DNA from: Ziziphus jujuba
Lineage: Eukaryota; Streptophyta; Magnoliopsida; Rosales; Rhamnaceae
Assembly: GCF_031755915.1 (NCBI RefSeq)
Contig: NC_083385.1
Coordinates: forward strand, 1,905,001 to 1,969,000
DNA: 64,000 nt
Direction: 5' to 3'
A program made the position numbers and the translations under genes. The notes beneath the pieces are model-generated. The model saw only the letters and a program-made list of their open reading frames with translations, was not told the origin of the DNA and made no database searches. This document shows, one piece after another, positions 11,715 through 23,893 of the stretch (its first letter is position 1; every line of letters begins with the position of its first letter).

Positions 11715-14523
11715 AGAAGAAAATACAATTCAAATAAAAAAAATGTTTTGGAAAATGCATCCCCTGTCACATAAAGCAACGTGAAAGTTGAAACTTTCAT
11801 TATATGCAGTATAATTGTCCAAGTATACAACCGATAACCATCATGATTCAAACAAACATGCTGCTCAACTCTAACACGTAAACGGTGGAAAACGAGCCAA
11901 AGTTATGAAAAACATCATATTTTTGGCGATCAACGTACACTAGCTAGATTTAATCAACGCTATATCTGATGATTTTGGAATTAAAGGTCCTGTTTTCATT
12001 AATTTCATTACATAAAGGCTATAATTAGCTAATAGGCTACCACTAGCTTGCCATTTTGGTCTTGTTTTTTCAAATATGCAATGCATTTTTTTTTTTCAAG
12101 GAAAACAAGTAAAACTATGGATATATATGAGAGTGAAACTAATTAATTATCATGTATAACATTATGGAGAAAAAAATATTTAGAATTGTTGTATAAGTGT
12201 TATGGTGTAAGTTAGACCATTCATAATTGGACATTTAATAAATATTTTATAAAATTAATATATTTTATTTTGACATTCCACATGATTGTAAATTGACCAT
12301 TGTAAAACGATGAGAATGTATATCTTTTTGCCTAAATTTTTGTCAATGCTCTGGGGAGTAAATTGGCGTTCAAATTGAAGCTAGCGCTAGGCAGTTCCAT
12401 CGTCACCTTTGATTAGTGATAGTTTGGCATCTTATGATATGAAAAACTCTATTGACAAAGACACAGTGCGGCTTCCAAGCAAAAGCATGTGAGAGACACA
12501 TGGACCTCAATATGCCTCCTCAAAATCTTAATATTTTCCCTCATTATTTAACGTTTCCTCTCACCCCCATACCTCCCCCATGTGAATTTTCTAATTTTAA
12601 TTTCTTCAACTTAACGCAGAATAGTTTTGAATTTTTTTTTTTTTTTTTTTTTGCTTCAAAAAATAGCTTTAGATTATAGTATATACTTTCTCTGCTTCTT
12701 TTACAATATATAACTCCATAACGAGTTGTTCAAATATTAAGTAATAAACTAGGACTAACACCTTTTAAACATGCATTCTATGAATTATGGCCTTGTGCAT
12801 GCGTTTATGTATTGGTAACATTTCTTTCCTTTTTATCCATCTTTTTGGGCTAAAACATGTTTCGCATATCTTTCCTGTAATTGTAGCTTAAATCTATTTT
12901 TTTAATATATATGAATGATTGGAAATCAACACCGAATGTAATCTTGTCCACTAATAAAAATAAAATTTCATTTCTTTAAGTTCATTGGTAATCAATCTTT
13001 GTACTTGTTAAGGTTGTAAGTGTGCATTTGCGTTTAATTATTCCGCTAAAAACAAAAGGGAAAAAAATGATTGATCAATCAATGACAATAAGATCACTTA
13101 ATTAAGAAAATCGACAAATTAAAGAAACAACGTAAATGGATGACAGATATATTTGACATTCAAGATTCTCTATGTCTAAAAATCAATCTATTTTCTTTTA
13201 TGGACGATTTCTTTTTAGAAAAAAAAAAAAAAAAGCATAAAAGAGTTTTTCAATGGAGGTCTAAGTTTTGCCAAAATAAACGAACAGAAATCTAATTTAA
13301 GATTGAATGGTGTTTGATTCTTTGTTGGAGACAAAATCTCACAATTTGCAGGACATGTATACAGAAGAACATATTCTCGAGTACTCTACTTAAATTTTTT
13401 GTCCACAAACATATTAAATTGATATAGACAAGCAATGTCCAAAAAGAACAAAAATGGATAGACATGATTACAGTGGACGTCTCTCTATCTCTGTGGTATG
13501 GGCCCAAAATTAGGCTAATCACCATGTGCTTAACAAGATCAGGTCAACGTAATCCTAAGATTATCATGTGCTTCCCCTCAACTATATCAATCTCTATGTC
13601 AATGTCCGATTATGATTATCTATCATACAGGCTTGTACGCCCAAATAACTGGGAGAAACCTACAAAAATCAACTGAAATTATGATTTTCATGTTATTTAG
13701 TTGTTTGGTTTTTATTTAATTATGCTAGTTTTTGATTAAATGAGAAGCTGGACTATCAACAACTTACAATACATATATCAGGCTTGGACGACCCATTGTA
13801 AGTCTCTGGGCTTCCAAATTGAAGGGAAGAGAGCCTATTATGGGCCACTTAAGTTGTGTAGCAAAGCAGGGCCATAACGTAATATGTACAGTATTATTTT
13901 CTTCCTTTTGCTATGAAAAGAAAATACTTCAATAAGCAACAAAAAGAACATGGAAAACACCAGTGCCCGAGCAATCAAGCAAAGGGCAAGAGGCAAATGT
14001 GCGGCGATTCTGGCCTTTCGTAACCATACGAGCTGTTTTCTTTGAAATGATAAAATTTCTTCGTCGAAACAAAAATGAAATATGGATCAAATTTAGTTTT
14101 TTTTTTTTTTTTTTTAACCAATTCTAGAAATTGAATAGACCTGCTTAAAATTTGGTACTTTTACAGAAATTTTTTTTAAAAAAGAAAAAGAAAAAAACAA
14201 CCGATCAATTTTCCATTTACAAATTGAATTAAATTGTGCTAAATAACTTTAAATGATTAATTAAGCCCACAATCTGTTTTCCCTTTTTTTTTTTTTTTTT
14301 AAAATTTTTTTGTTTATTTTTATTTTTTAATTTGAAAAATTCATTGGCGGTTAATATGGATCGTTGAGACTTTGTATCCTCGGGATCCAATCCCGGGAAA
14401 GAAGCCCCAAACCATAACCAAAGTTGGTCCCCACCGTCTGGGCCCACCACCGCTCAGCCGTTTCCCACCGCTTCCATTCTCAACCATCCACTCGCTTTCT
14501 TTTCCGTCTAGAGCCTTCGCGCG

Positions 14524-14532
<9 letters not shown>

Positions 14533-14558
<26 letters not shown>
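14533..14558. repeat. (TC)n microsatellite in the probable 5' leader
   Basis: A pyrimidine (TC)n tract lies about 100 bases before the ATG at 14656. CT-rich tracts of this kind are frequent near plant transcription start sites and in leaders. Confidence 0.8.
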
Positions 14559-14655
14559 CAACTTCCATCTCTTCTGCAACTCGAAAACAAAAACACAAAA
14601 ACTAGAATAAAAATAATTCAAAAACTCTCTTCACCTTCCGCGATCAATCCACAAT

Positions 14656-17600
14656 ATGAATATCGGTTCAAAATACAAAAACACCAATTTTCAATACCCC
14701 TTCAACTTCAGGCCTCACGATAATCTCCGATTCGCATCCAAAAACCCTTTCCGAATCGTCGAGTTCCGTGTCTATCGTCGCCGGAGGCTCAAACTGAACC
14801 GAAAACTCGCACTCCGCAACCAGTTGGTTCCCTTCGATAACTTATTCAATAGCTTTGTCTCTCAATTCCCTTCCGCCAATTCATTGGAATTCATAGCTCC
14901 TGTACTCGGCTTCGCCTCCGGCATCGCTCTGTATCTCTCGCGTATCAACTCCCCGAAGCTTTCGGAGGTCTCGGATATCGGAGAGTGGATTCTGTTTACC
15001 AGTCCGACGCCATTTAATCGGTTCGTGTTGCTGCGGTGCCGGTCGATATCGTTCGAAGGGAGAGAGTTGTTGGAGGACGTGAACGAGAAACTGGTGAAGG
15101 AAGAAAAGCATTACGTGAGGCTCAACAGCGGTAGGATTCAAGTTAAAGCTGGTGGCGTTGAGACGGATAGTGATTTGGAGGAGAAATTGGAGTATCAGAG
15201 AGTTTGCGTGAATACCGATGACGGAGGAGTTATCTCGTTGGACTGGCCTGCCCATTTGGACCTCGAAGAGGAGCACGGATTGGATACCACTTTGTTGTTG
15301 GTGCCTGGCTCGGCTGAAGGAAGCATGGACAGAAATGTACGGTCTTTTGTCTGTGAAGCTCTCAAGCGCGGTTTGTTTCCCGTCCTTATGAACCCTAGAG
15401 GTTGTGCTGGTTCGCCTCTCACCACCGCAAGGTATGTGCAGCTATCTTTTCCACTGTGTTCTTGTTTTTTGTTGGTTAATTTTTCTTCTTTCCAACTCAC
15501 TGGTATAACGTTGCATAGACCTTTTGATGTCCTTACTTGCGCTGAGATTAATTAGAGTAGGCATTTACTAAGGTATTTGTACACGGAATGAAGGGTTCAA
15601 AGGAGGTCTAGTTTTCTGTAAATTTTGAGTCTATTTGGTACGTTTTATGATGGACCTGGAGTGGAATAGATACCAATGAATCTGTTGAGTTTTTGATTTT
15701 GGGGGAAAAAAACATTTGATAGTAGTACTTGTTAACAAAAATATGTTATGTAGGTTATTTACAGCTGCTGACAGCGATGATGTCTGCACTGCCATACAGT
15801 TCATCAGTAAGGCAAGGCCTTGGACGACATTGATGGGTGTTGGCTGGGGTTATGGTGCTAACATGTTGACAAAGTACCTGGCTGAAGTTGGGGAGAAGAC
15901 GCCACTCACGGCCGCCACATGCATTGACAGTCCGTTTGACTTAGAGGAGGCTACAAGGTTCTATTCTCATCACAGGGCTATTGATCAGAAGCTCACTGAT
16001 GGACTGATAGATATTTTAAGATCCAACAAGGTGGTTGATTGCTTATTTGTAAATGTAGAAGTGGAATGTTTAATGACCTATTATATTATTGGAAGCATAA
16101 TTAGTTTTCTTTCGTGTGCTAGTAAATTCATGTTCTGCTCGATTCTGTTAGGCACTGTTCCAAGGTAGAGCAAAAGGATTTGATGTAGAGAAGGCTCTCT
16201 CTGCAAAATCTGTTCGTGATTTTGAGAAAGCAATCTCTATGGTGTCTCATGGTTTTGAAGCTGTTGAAGATTTTTATTCAAAATCTAGCACGAGAAGTAT
16301 GGTTGGGAATGTGAAGATTCCTGTTCTTTTTATACAGGTAAATGGCCTTTTATTTGTTTATGTATTTACTCCCTCAAGTGGAAAGTTTTCCTGGAAAAAT
16401 GTCCTTTGAGAGAAGGAAATTTTTATAGATTTTTATTGAAAACTTAATTTTCATTACAAGCAGCTAAACTTCTCCCCTCAAAGAAAATCTGAAAGGAATG
16501 CCTAACTAGTTTCCTACCCGTTAATTATCAGAATGATGATGGATCAGTGCCTCTCTTCTCAATTCCACGCAGCTTGATAGCAGAAAATCCATTTACCAGC
16601 CTGCTCTTATGTTCATTTTTGCCTTCTAATGACATATATGGTGGTGGGTCTGCTATATCTTGGTACCAGCAACTCACAATTGAGGTAATGAATTATCTCT
16701 TCCTCTTTGGCATCAAATTTTGACCGAAAGTCAGTGTTCTTGGCATTTCATTTATTGGTAAAAGCTTTTAACATTCTCACATATTGTTTTGTTATTTCTT
16801 ATTCTCAAAACCATGCTGGGTCACATGATTTAAATCCATTAGAAGTTTTGAATATACAATATGAAATTTGTGGGTTATTTAGCAAAACTTGTTTCAGTAG
16901 GCAAGGCCTATCCTATATATGATGATTAGTTTTAATTATAAAATACCGTATATTATTTTCCCTTGTAATAGCTTTTTTCTTGGGATCTTGCAGTGTGAAC
17001 TACTAATACCAGTGCCAGTTTGAAGGACTTTTTCTAAATCTGGTTTGTCCTGTGACCAAAATAATGAGTTATTATTGTCTTAATTTTTTAAACATTGTTC
17101 ATATGCAGTGGCTCACGGCAGTGGAGCTTGGACTTTTGAAGGGTCGTCATCCTCTTTTAAAAGATGTAGATATAACCATCAACCCTTCAAAAGGTTTAGC
17201 TCTTGCAAATGGCAGACCATCCCAAGACAGTGGAAAGGTTGCTAAGCTACTGGATCTTACTCACTTGAGTGCTTTAAATGGATATTCTGGGGATCGTATG
17301 AATGATATGCTTGAAGAAAGTGATGATGCTACTAGCTTAAGCTTAAGATCCAGAAAGGTGTCGCAAAGAAAGTTAGAAGTTGAAGATGCAAAATTGCAGG
17401 AAGTGGAAAATGGTGGTAACTCTATTGATGCAGAATTGGTCAACGACGAGGAAGTCAGTCCAGAAGATTCTGAAAGAGGTCAAGTGCTACAGACAGCACA
17501 AGTGGTAATGAATATGCTTGATATAACGATGCCTGGTATTCTAACAGAAGAGAAGAAGAAGAAGGTAATGTTTGAAATTACAGGATTTGGTCTGCTGTCA

Positions 17601-20600
17601 TCTTTCTGATCACACTGGATTTCATATCATATGTACTTTTCAGATCCCTGATAATTTCTATTTGCTCTTTGTAACTAAAGTTAGTATCCATTAAATAGCA
17701 ATTTTTAGGCTCATCGACTCATTAGTCATCAGCCACACATTCAATAAACCGGTTACATTTAAACGAGCATTACTAGTTGTTATCTCAATATAAACAACAT
17801 CTTTCTGCTGCTGTATTTGAACAGGTTTTAACAGGTATTGATCAAGGAGAGACACTAATGAAAGCTTTGCAAGATGCTGTGCCAGAAGATGTTCGTGATA
17901 AGCTTACAAATGCGGTATCAGGAATTTTGCATGCTCAAGGTACAAATCTAAAAATTAATGAACTCCTGGATGTTGCACGGATTTCAAATGTGTCATCAGG
18001 ATTGAAGTCAAAGATCCAAGAGAAAGTCAGGGGAATATCAAATGAAGAAGGCTCATCTCAGGATCATCATACTTCAGATCAGATGAAAACAGCTGATGAT
18101 CTGTCGGATAACTCTGTTAACAATCAACCTAGCATCAATAAAGCTTCTGGGGCAGTAGAATCTGAGCTTCATCAGTCAGAAAAATCTCAAAAACCCATCA
18201 ACATATCCCAGTCTCAATCAGTGAGCAACCAGGGAAGCGAATCTTCCAGTTCTGTCAGGAAGGAAAGTGGTGATCTAGGAAACAATGAAAATGGTGGCGA
18301 GAATATTGACAATATTGAGAAGGGATCAGGTGTTAAGCCTAACAGTTCCAGCCATGCTGAAAAGGTAGGTGGTGCTGAGGAAGCAATTGTTGATGAGCAC
18401 AAGGACCAAAGTGGAAGAATGGCTCAATCAGACACAAAAGAGGAGAATAATGACAAAAATGAAGAGAAATCGGTCCACAATGAAAATAAGATGGCATCAA
18501 CTAGTATGACAGATGAGGTATCTTCATCTCCAGGATCCTTTTCTGAGGCACAAGTCCAACCAACAGAAAGGGAAGACAATGAAAATCAGAAGATGGATGA
18601 CAAAAATATGCAGCCTACTCTGGATCAGACCAAGACTAATTCAGATTCTAATTCTCCAACATTCAATGTTTCTCAGGCTTTTGATGCCTTGACAGGGATG
18701 GACGATTCTACTCAAGTTGCAGTTAATAGTGTTTTTGGTGTAATAGAGAATATGATAACTCAGTTGGAAGAGGGTTCAGAAAATGAAAGTGAGAACAAGG
18801 ATGAGGAAATTGATTCTGCATCTGACTCTGTATCTAGGAGTCATCATTTGATCAGCGATCACACGCTGGAAGATTCAGAAGGTACGAGTATTGATCAGAG
18901 TGTAGAGGCTGACAGATTAAGTAAGCCCTTAGCATTTAAACACATTGAGAACAGTATAAATTCACAGCATGCTTCACCAAACAGATTCTTAGAGAAGAAA
19001 CCCTCTCATAGTCCGAGTTCATTTAATGGAAAGGAACTGAACAGTTCTCAGAAAAGTTACAAGGATAATAGCAATAGAAAGAACAATAAATTAGCTGGTA
19101 GCAATCTTCTTCTTGATAATTCTTACAGACTTAATAAAGCTACTAATGTTCCTTTGTACATAACTTCAAACGCAAATGGAGGCTCTCTTTATAATGAACG
19201 TCTTCATAATTATGTCACGTCTGACAATCCTACTAAACCACTAGATTTGGATACAACCACTGCACTCTTTCTCGACTACTTTCCAGAAGAAGGTAAGTGG
19301 ATACTCAAAGAACAACCAGGAAATATTGAAAGTTCTGCCAATGATGTTCCAACTCAAAGGGATGTAGACAGAAATATGTCAAAGCAGTCACCTCCAAAGG
19401 TAGCTGATGAAGTAATTGAACCATCATATGTAGTATTAGATACAGAAACGCAACAGGAACCGGTTGAAGAATATGAGAGCACTGATAATGGGAAGGAATA
19501 TGTCGAAATTAATGACAATAGGTCAGAGGAGTTGATGCATTTTGTGAAAAGTGTTGTATTGGATTCATTGAAGGTTGAAGTTGGTCGCAGGCAAAGTACA
19601 GCTGGCATGAAAGAAATGGAACCTAATCTTGCAAGAGATATGGAACAAGTGGCAAATGCAGTGTCATTGTCAATTAGACATGACAAGGATCACATCCAAC
19701 TTTCTGATGTTAAATGCCATAAAATTGACTGTACGGAGAAAATTTGCACTCTTGACGGAGAGGATATTATTAGGGCCATATCGTCTGCTGTTCAGGAGAC
19801 TAGCTACTTGAGAAGAGCGATTCCCGTTGGTGTCATCATAGGCTCTAGCTTAGCTGCATTAAGAAAATATTTCAATGTAGAAACAGTGCATAGTCAGAAT
19901 GTTGATGAAGCCAAAAAATCTGGAGAAATTGATCCTGGTATGGTTAATTACATTGAGACTCACCAAATTCCTGTCGAAAAGCCTATGCAGAATGGTTGGT
20001 TGGACAGTTCAGTCAGCAGGGCAGGGGGCAAAACTGAATCGAGGAATCTAAAAAATGAGACTATGATGATGGGTGCTGTTACTGCTGCCTTGGGGGCATC
20101 TGCCTTCCTGGTGCAGAACCAGGTAATAGTTAATCATTATAATAGATCACTGTTTTTCTTCTTAGGAGCTTTTAAGCCTAGTAATACCATACTCTAGTTA
20201 TGTGAAATAGGTGCTCATGCATGATTTATTGTTAGGATTCTACTTCTTTAAGTGCCTTTGTAGAACTAGGCGTGTTATTTCTTTGAATTTTACTTGGGAT
20301 AGGGTACCCGTCTGGATAAAATAGCATTATTATTATTATTATTATGTTTTCAAGTATTAATACAGGAGCCGTTTTAATTCAGTTATATACTTCCCTTAGT
20401 TTCTTTTTTGTTTTTCTTGTATCTCATCCATCAGTTTCTTTTTTGTTTTTCTTCTATCTCATCCATGTAGCATTTTTATTGCTTCATTGTGTTAGATCAC
20501 CTTTAGAAGGAAAGAGTTTACGATTATCTGATATTTCTGTTTGTTTTTTAATTTAAATCAGCTAACCCCTTTTTCTTGTATGTTTTTGCTTCTCATGTGT

Positions 20601-22700
20601 GCGGTACACCCAAAAAGGATACGTTCAAAGACAGTGAATTAAATTCATCCAAGTCTTTAAAAATGAGAGATAACAATCAAAAGGAGCCTGAGAAACTTGA
20701 GGAGGACACATCTGAAAAAGGCCAAAATAACCTGGTCACAAGTCTTGCTGAGAAAGCGATGTCAGTTGCTGGTCCAGTGGTACCCACGAAGGAAGATGGT
20801 GAAGTGGATCAAGAAAGGTCTTAGCACATGACTCGTATAGTTTTAAGATTTATGACTTGTCTTCCCTTTGCTCATTTCGGTAGATTTATTACTTCACTTT
20901 TTTTTTTCTTTTTCTTTTCTTTTTTTTTTTTTTTTTTTTGGGGACCAGGCTTGTCGCTATGTTGGCAGATTTGGGTCAGAAGGGTGGCATTTTGAGGTTG
21001 GTTGGCAAAGTTGCTCTGCTTTGGGGTGGTCTACGTGGTGCAATGAGTTTGACTGACAGGCTCATCGTGTTTCTTCGTCTTGCTGAACGGCCCTTGATCC
21101 AGAGGTAAAATCTTTTAGCAAAAAGCTAATTATATAGTAGATAATTCACTGAGGCCAACTGGCAAGCTTATCTGGCAACCTCATTTATCCAAAGCATTAC
21201 TGTCTTAATATTCTTTTTTTTTTTTTGGGGGCTGATTCTCTCCTGTATCCTGGCATTTTCTTAGGATTCTTGGGTTTATCAGCCTGGTACTTGTTTTATG
21301 GTCACCAGTTGCTGTTCCACTGCTTCCAGCAATTGTGCAGAGCTGGACAACAAAGACCCCGTCCAGAATTGCTGAGTTTGCTTGCATAATTGGCCTTTAT
21401 ACTGCTGTTATGATACTTGTAGTGTTATGGGGAAAAAGAATACGTGGGTATGAAAATCCACTTGAGCAGTATGGGCTAGATTTGACGTCATTGCCAAAGG
21501 TATGGATTGAGCTGAATCCGCGTTTGGATATGCACTCATGGCTCTTTATCTTGTGTGTAGTTGTCTATTGATTCTATAATTTCTATTAGCATATGTACTG
21601 GTTTATGATTTTACTAAATAGTAAAAATTATTTTTTCTCATAGTTGCCTAAGATTTCCAAAAGTATTAGTTGATTCTTTCTTGGTCTGTTTTATATAAGA
21701 TTTCCAAAAGTATTAGTTGATTCTTTCTTGGTCTGTTTTATATATCTTCGACTTGGTTGTAAATCTTTCATCACATACGTTACTCTCTGCTTTGCTTAGT
21801 GCAGACAAAATAAGCTAATATTCAGCCTTTTGCTTGCAGATTCATAATTTTTTGAAGGGCGTGATTGGAGGAGTCATGATTGTATCATCAATTCAATGTA
21901 TTAATGCATTGCTTGGTTATGTCAGTCTTTCTTTGCCTTATACTACATCTCCTTTAGATGCCTTATCATGGCTCAAAATGAGCGGGAAAATTTGTATGGT
22001 TGTTGGTCAAGGAATTATAACAGCAACTGGTGTTGCACTTGTTGAAGAATTGCTATTCAGGTCATGGTTGCCCCAAGAAATTGCCTCTGATCTTGGATAT
22101 CATAAAGGACTTATAATATCAGGACTTGCATTTGCTTTATTGCAGAGGTTTGTTTGCCATTTGTTTCTTTCTTGTAGGCATTTACCATATTGTATGCTAT
22201 GCACTCTGGGATGCTGGAACATTTTCAAAAAAAGACTGATTTCGCTTTGTCGACCATTGCTTTCTTGTATGTGTTTTCCATATTGTATACTTTGCACTCT
22301 GGGATACTGGAACATTTTCCAAAAAGGACTAGACTATCACTTTGTCGAACATTTCCAAGTAGGAAAATGACGGCCCTTTCTTTCAATGGATTCCAGGTCT
22401 CCATGGGCAATACCAGGGCTATGGCTTCTATCTCTGAGTTTAGCAGGTGCTCGGCAGACAACCGAAGGCAGCCTTGCTGTTCCAGTTGGGATGCGTGCAG
22501 GAATACTGGCTTCAAGTTCCATCTTGCAGAGGGGTGGCTTTTTAAACTACAAACCTAACTTACCTCTTTGGATTACAGGGACTCACCCATTCCAACCATT
22601 CAGTGGGGTAATTGGTTTTGCATTTTCTTTACTATTGGCACTATTTCTCTATCCTAGACAACCTCTGCAGAAGAAAGTGAAGACGACAGGCCATGAATAA
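14656..22700 (+). CDS. EMB8-type alpha/beta-hydrolase fused to a CPBP (CAAX-protease-like) membrane domain, 11 exons, 1782 aa
   Basis: Exons: 14656-15431, 15754-16030, 16152-16337, 16532-16684, 17109-17564, 17825-20122, 20618-20817, 20949-21104, 21265-21499, 21840-22147, 22397-22700; phases sum to 1783 codons. The Arg-rich, acid-poor first 55 residues look like a plastid transit peptide (inference). Residues about 200-520 match the EMB8/YheT hydrolase fold (LLLVPGSAEGS, NPRGCAGS). Residues about 560-1400 are Ser/Glu/Asn-rich and probably disordered, nearly all in one 2.3-kb exon. The last ~300 residues are hydrophobic and include the CPBP motif EELLFR (1648-1653). The usual hydrolase Ser and His are replaced (G289-W-G-Y-G293; G450-G-G-S) and the second CPBP motif reads FALLQ instead of FxxxH. 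Plants keep a similar large protein (Arabidopsis AT2G03140). The biochemical role is unknown to me. Confidence 0.88.
20398..20467 (+). repeat. 35-bp tandem duplication in intron 6 of the EMB8-CPBP gene
   Basis: Two adjacent copies begin AGTTTCTTTTTTG at 20398 and 20433 and differ at only two bases. They lie in the intron between exons 6 and 7. Confidence 0.85.
21651..21744 (+). repeat. 47-bp perfect tandem duplication in intron 9 of the EMB8-CPBP gene
   Basis: The unit beginning AGATTTCCAAAAGTATTAG occurs at 21651 and again at 21698 without mismatches, which suggests a recent event. Confidence 0.9.
22180..22350 (+). repeat. Diverged tandem duplication of about 93 bp in intron 10
   Basis: CCATATTGTATGCTATGCAC at 22185 is echoed by CCATATTGTATACTTTGCAC at 22278. 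The following GCACTCTGGGAT, CTGGAACATTTTC and CTTTGTCGA segments appear in the same order, with scattered substitutions. The divergence indicates an older event than the intron 9 copy. Confidence 0.8.
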
Positions 22701-22760
22701 TCATCCACATGATTGGTGAAAACGACAGGTCATGAATAATCATCCACTTGATTGGTGAAC
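22684..22760 (+). repeat. 39-bp tandem duplication spanning the EMB8-CPBP stop codon
   Basis: CGACAGGCCATGAATAATCA at 22684 is repeated at 22723 with few differences. The unit is 39 bases (13 codons) and includes the TAA at 22698-22700, so the second copy carries an untranslated duplicate of the C-terminal codons and stop. Confidence 0.88.
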
Positions 22761-23893
22761 TGCTGGTATGTGTCAGATATGGTGTTGTATTTGCCGATTA
22801 AAAACTTACAAAGTGGGGTTCCATTGATAACGTGATTATCTGTTCATATCCGCTTAAAATTATACATATATTATGGGTAGTTAAGATGAAAGCAGAGATA
22901 ACAGATTTGAGAAACGCAAAAGAGAGAGAGAGAGGAAATAAGGTCATTGGAGTTCAAGTTGCCGCACTGGAGCTTTCAATTTTAAGAAATAGTCATCATC
23001 GAATATGCACATGGCAAATTTTGTAAGTAGGAGAGGCCCTTTTTTTTTTTTTGTTTTTTTGAATGCGTAAAAATCGCATAGGAGATATTCCCATTTTACC
23101 TCTCACCAACACATTGTACAATGTGTAGAGTGTACTGTAATTGGACCCAACAATTGTGCATAGTCTAGCTTGTTAATTGTACAGTTGTAATTTTCCAAAA
23201 ATGAATGAAAGTGATTTTATTTGTTCAGAGTTAATGTCACGGAAATCTCTAATTTAATCTATTTTGTTGGATAATTAGTTAACCAATCACTATGAGGTAA
23301 AGATCTACCCAAAAAAAAAAGAAAAAGAAAAAAAAATCAATATGAGGAAAAGCGAGAAACCGGATCAGTTAGATGTGATTCAATTACTATAAATTAGAGA
23401 ATCTCTAGGCAATTTGATTACTATTATAAAAAATAATAATAATAATAATAATAAAAAGTGGGAAAAAGTAAAAAATTTCTCAATAAGTTGTACAATGTGC
23501 TTTCCTTTTCCCTTACAATTACAATTTACGGATCTCTTTATTTGAGGGTGGTCACGTGGCCAGAGTGCACCAAATTGTTGGCAAATCCTTAAGGGTGTAG
23601 GACCCAAACCGAAACAAATATCTACAACCTACCTCTGAATTGGCTTCAAGTACGGACCATTTAATGAAGAACCATTAGCATGCTTCATTTAGAGGGTTTG
23701 GTAGAGCCATGAAAATTTATTCTACTTCCTTCTAGTCTACTTACAGTTAGGGAAAGAAATTCATCGTAACATAAGCTTGTTAAATGCTACAAAGCTTGGC
23801 CAGTACCAAACTTCTTTTTTTTACCAAATCAACTCAAGATAATTTTAATGAAAGTATTCTAAAGTACTAAAACTTTTATGGTGATGCTCTCCT
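22701..23893. other. Convergent intergenic region between the EMB8-CPBP gene and the second pectinesterase
   Basis: This 1.2-kb stretch lies between two 3' ends. It holds a short (AG)n at about 22922-22934, a poly-T at 23041-23060 and an (AAT)n run at about 23430-23455. No gene-like frame is present. Confidence 0.6.

Larger units (their letters stand above)
10328..14655. other. 4.3-kb spacer: SAUR promoter and EMB8-CPBP upstream region
   Basis: AT-rich sequence with TTA/ATTT repeats (10857-10920, 11445-11470) and A or T homopolymers (10410-10429, 11685-11709, 12634-12652, 14098-14115, 14288-14300). A near-direct repeat of AGTACAACTCA occurs at about 11652-11676. The last 130 bases before 14656 are CT-rich and probably form the leader of the next gene. 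No credible gene was found in either strand. Confidence 0.55.

Noticed and set aside
20561..20617. Alternative acceptor at 20560 for exon 7 of the EMB8-CPBP gene
   Set aside because: Continuing in the required phase from 20561 reaches a stop after 27 codons; the acceptor at 20617 keeps the frame open and joins to exon 8 correctly.
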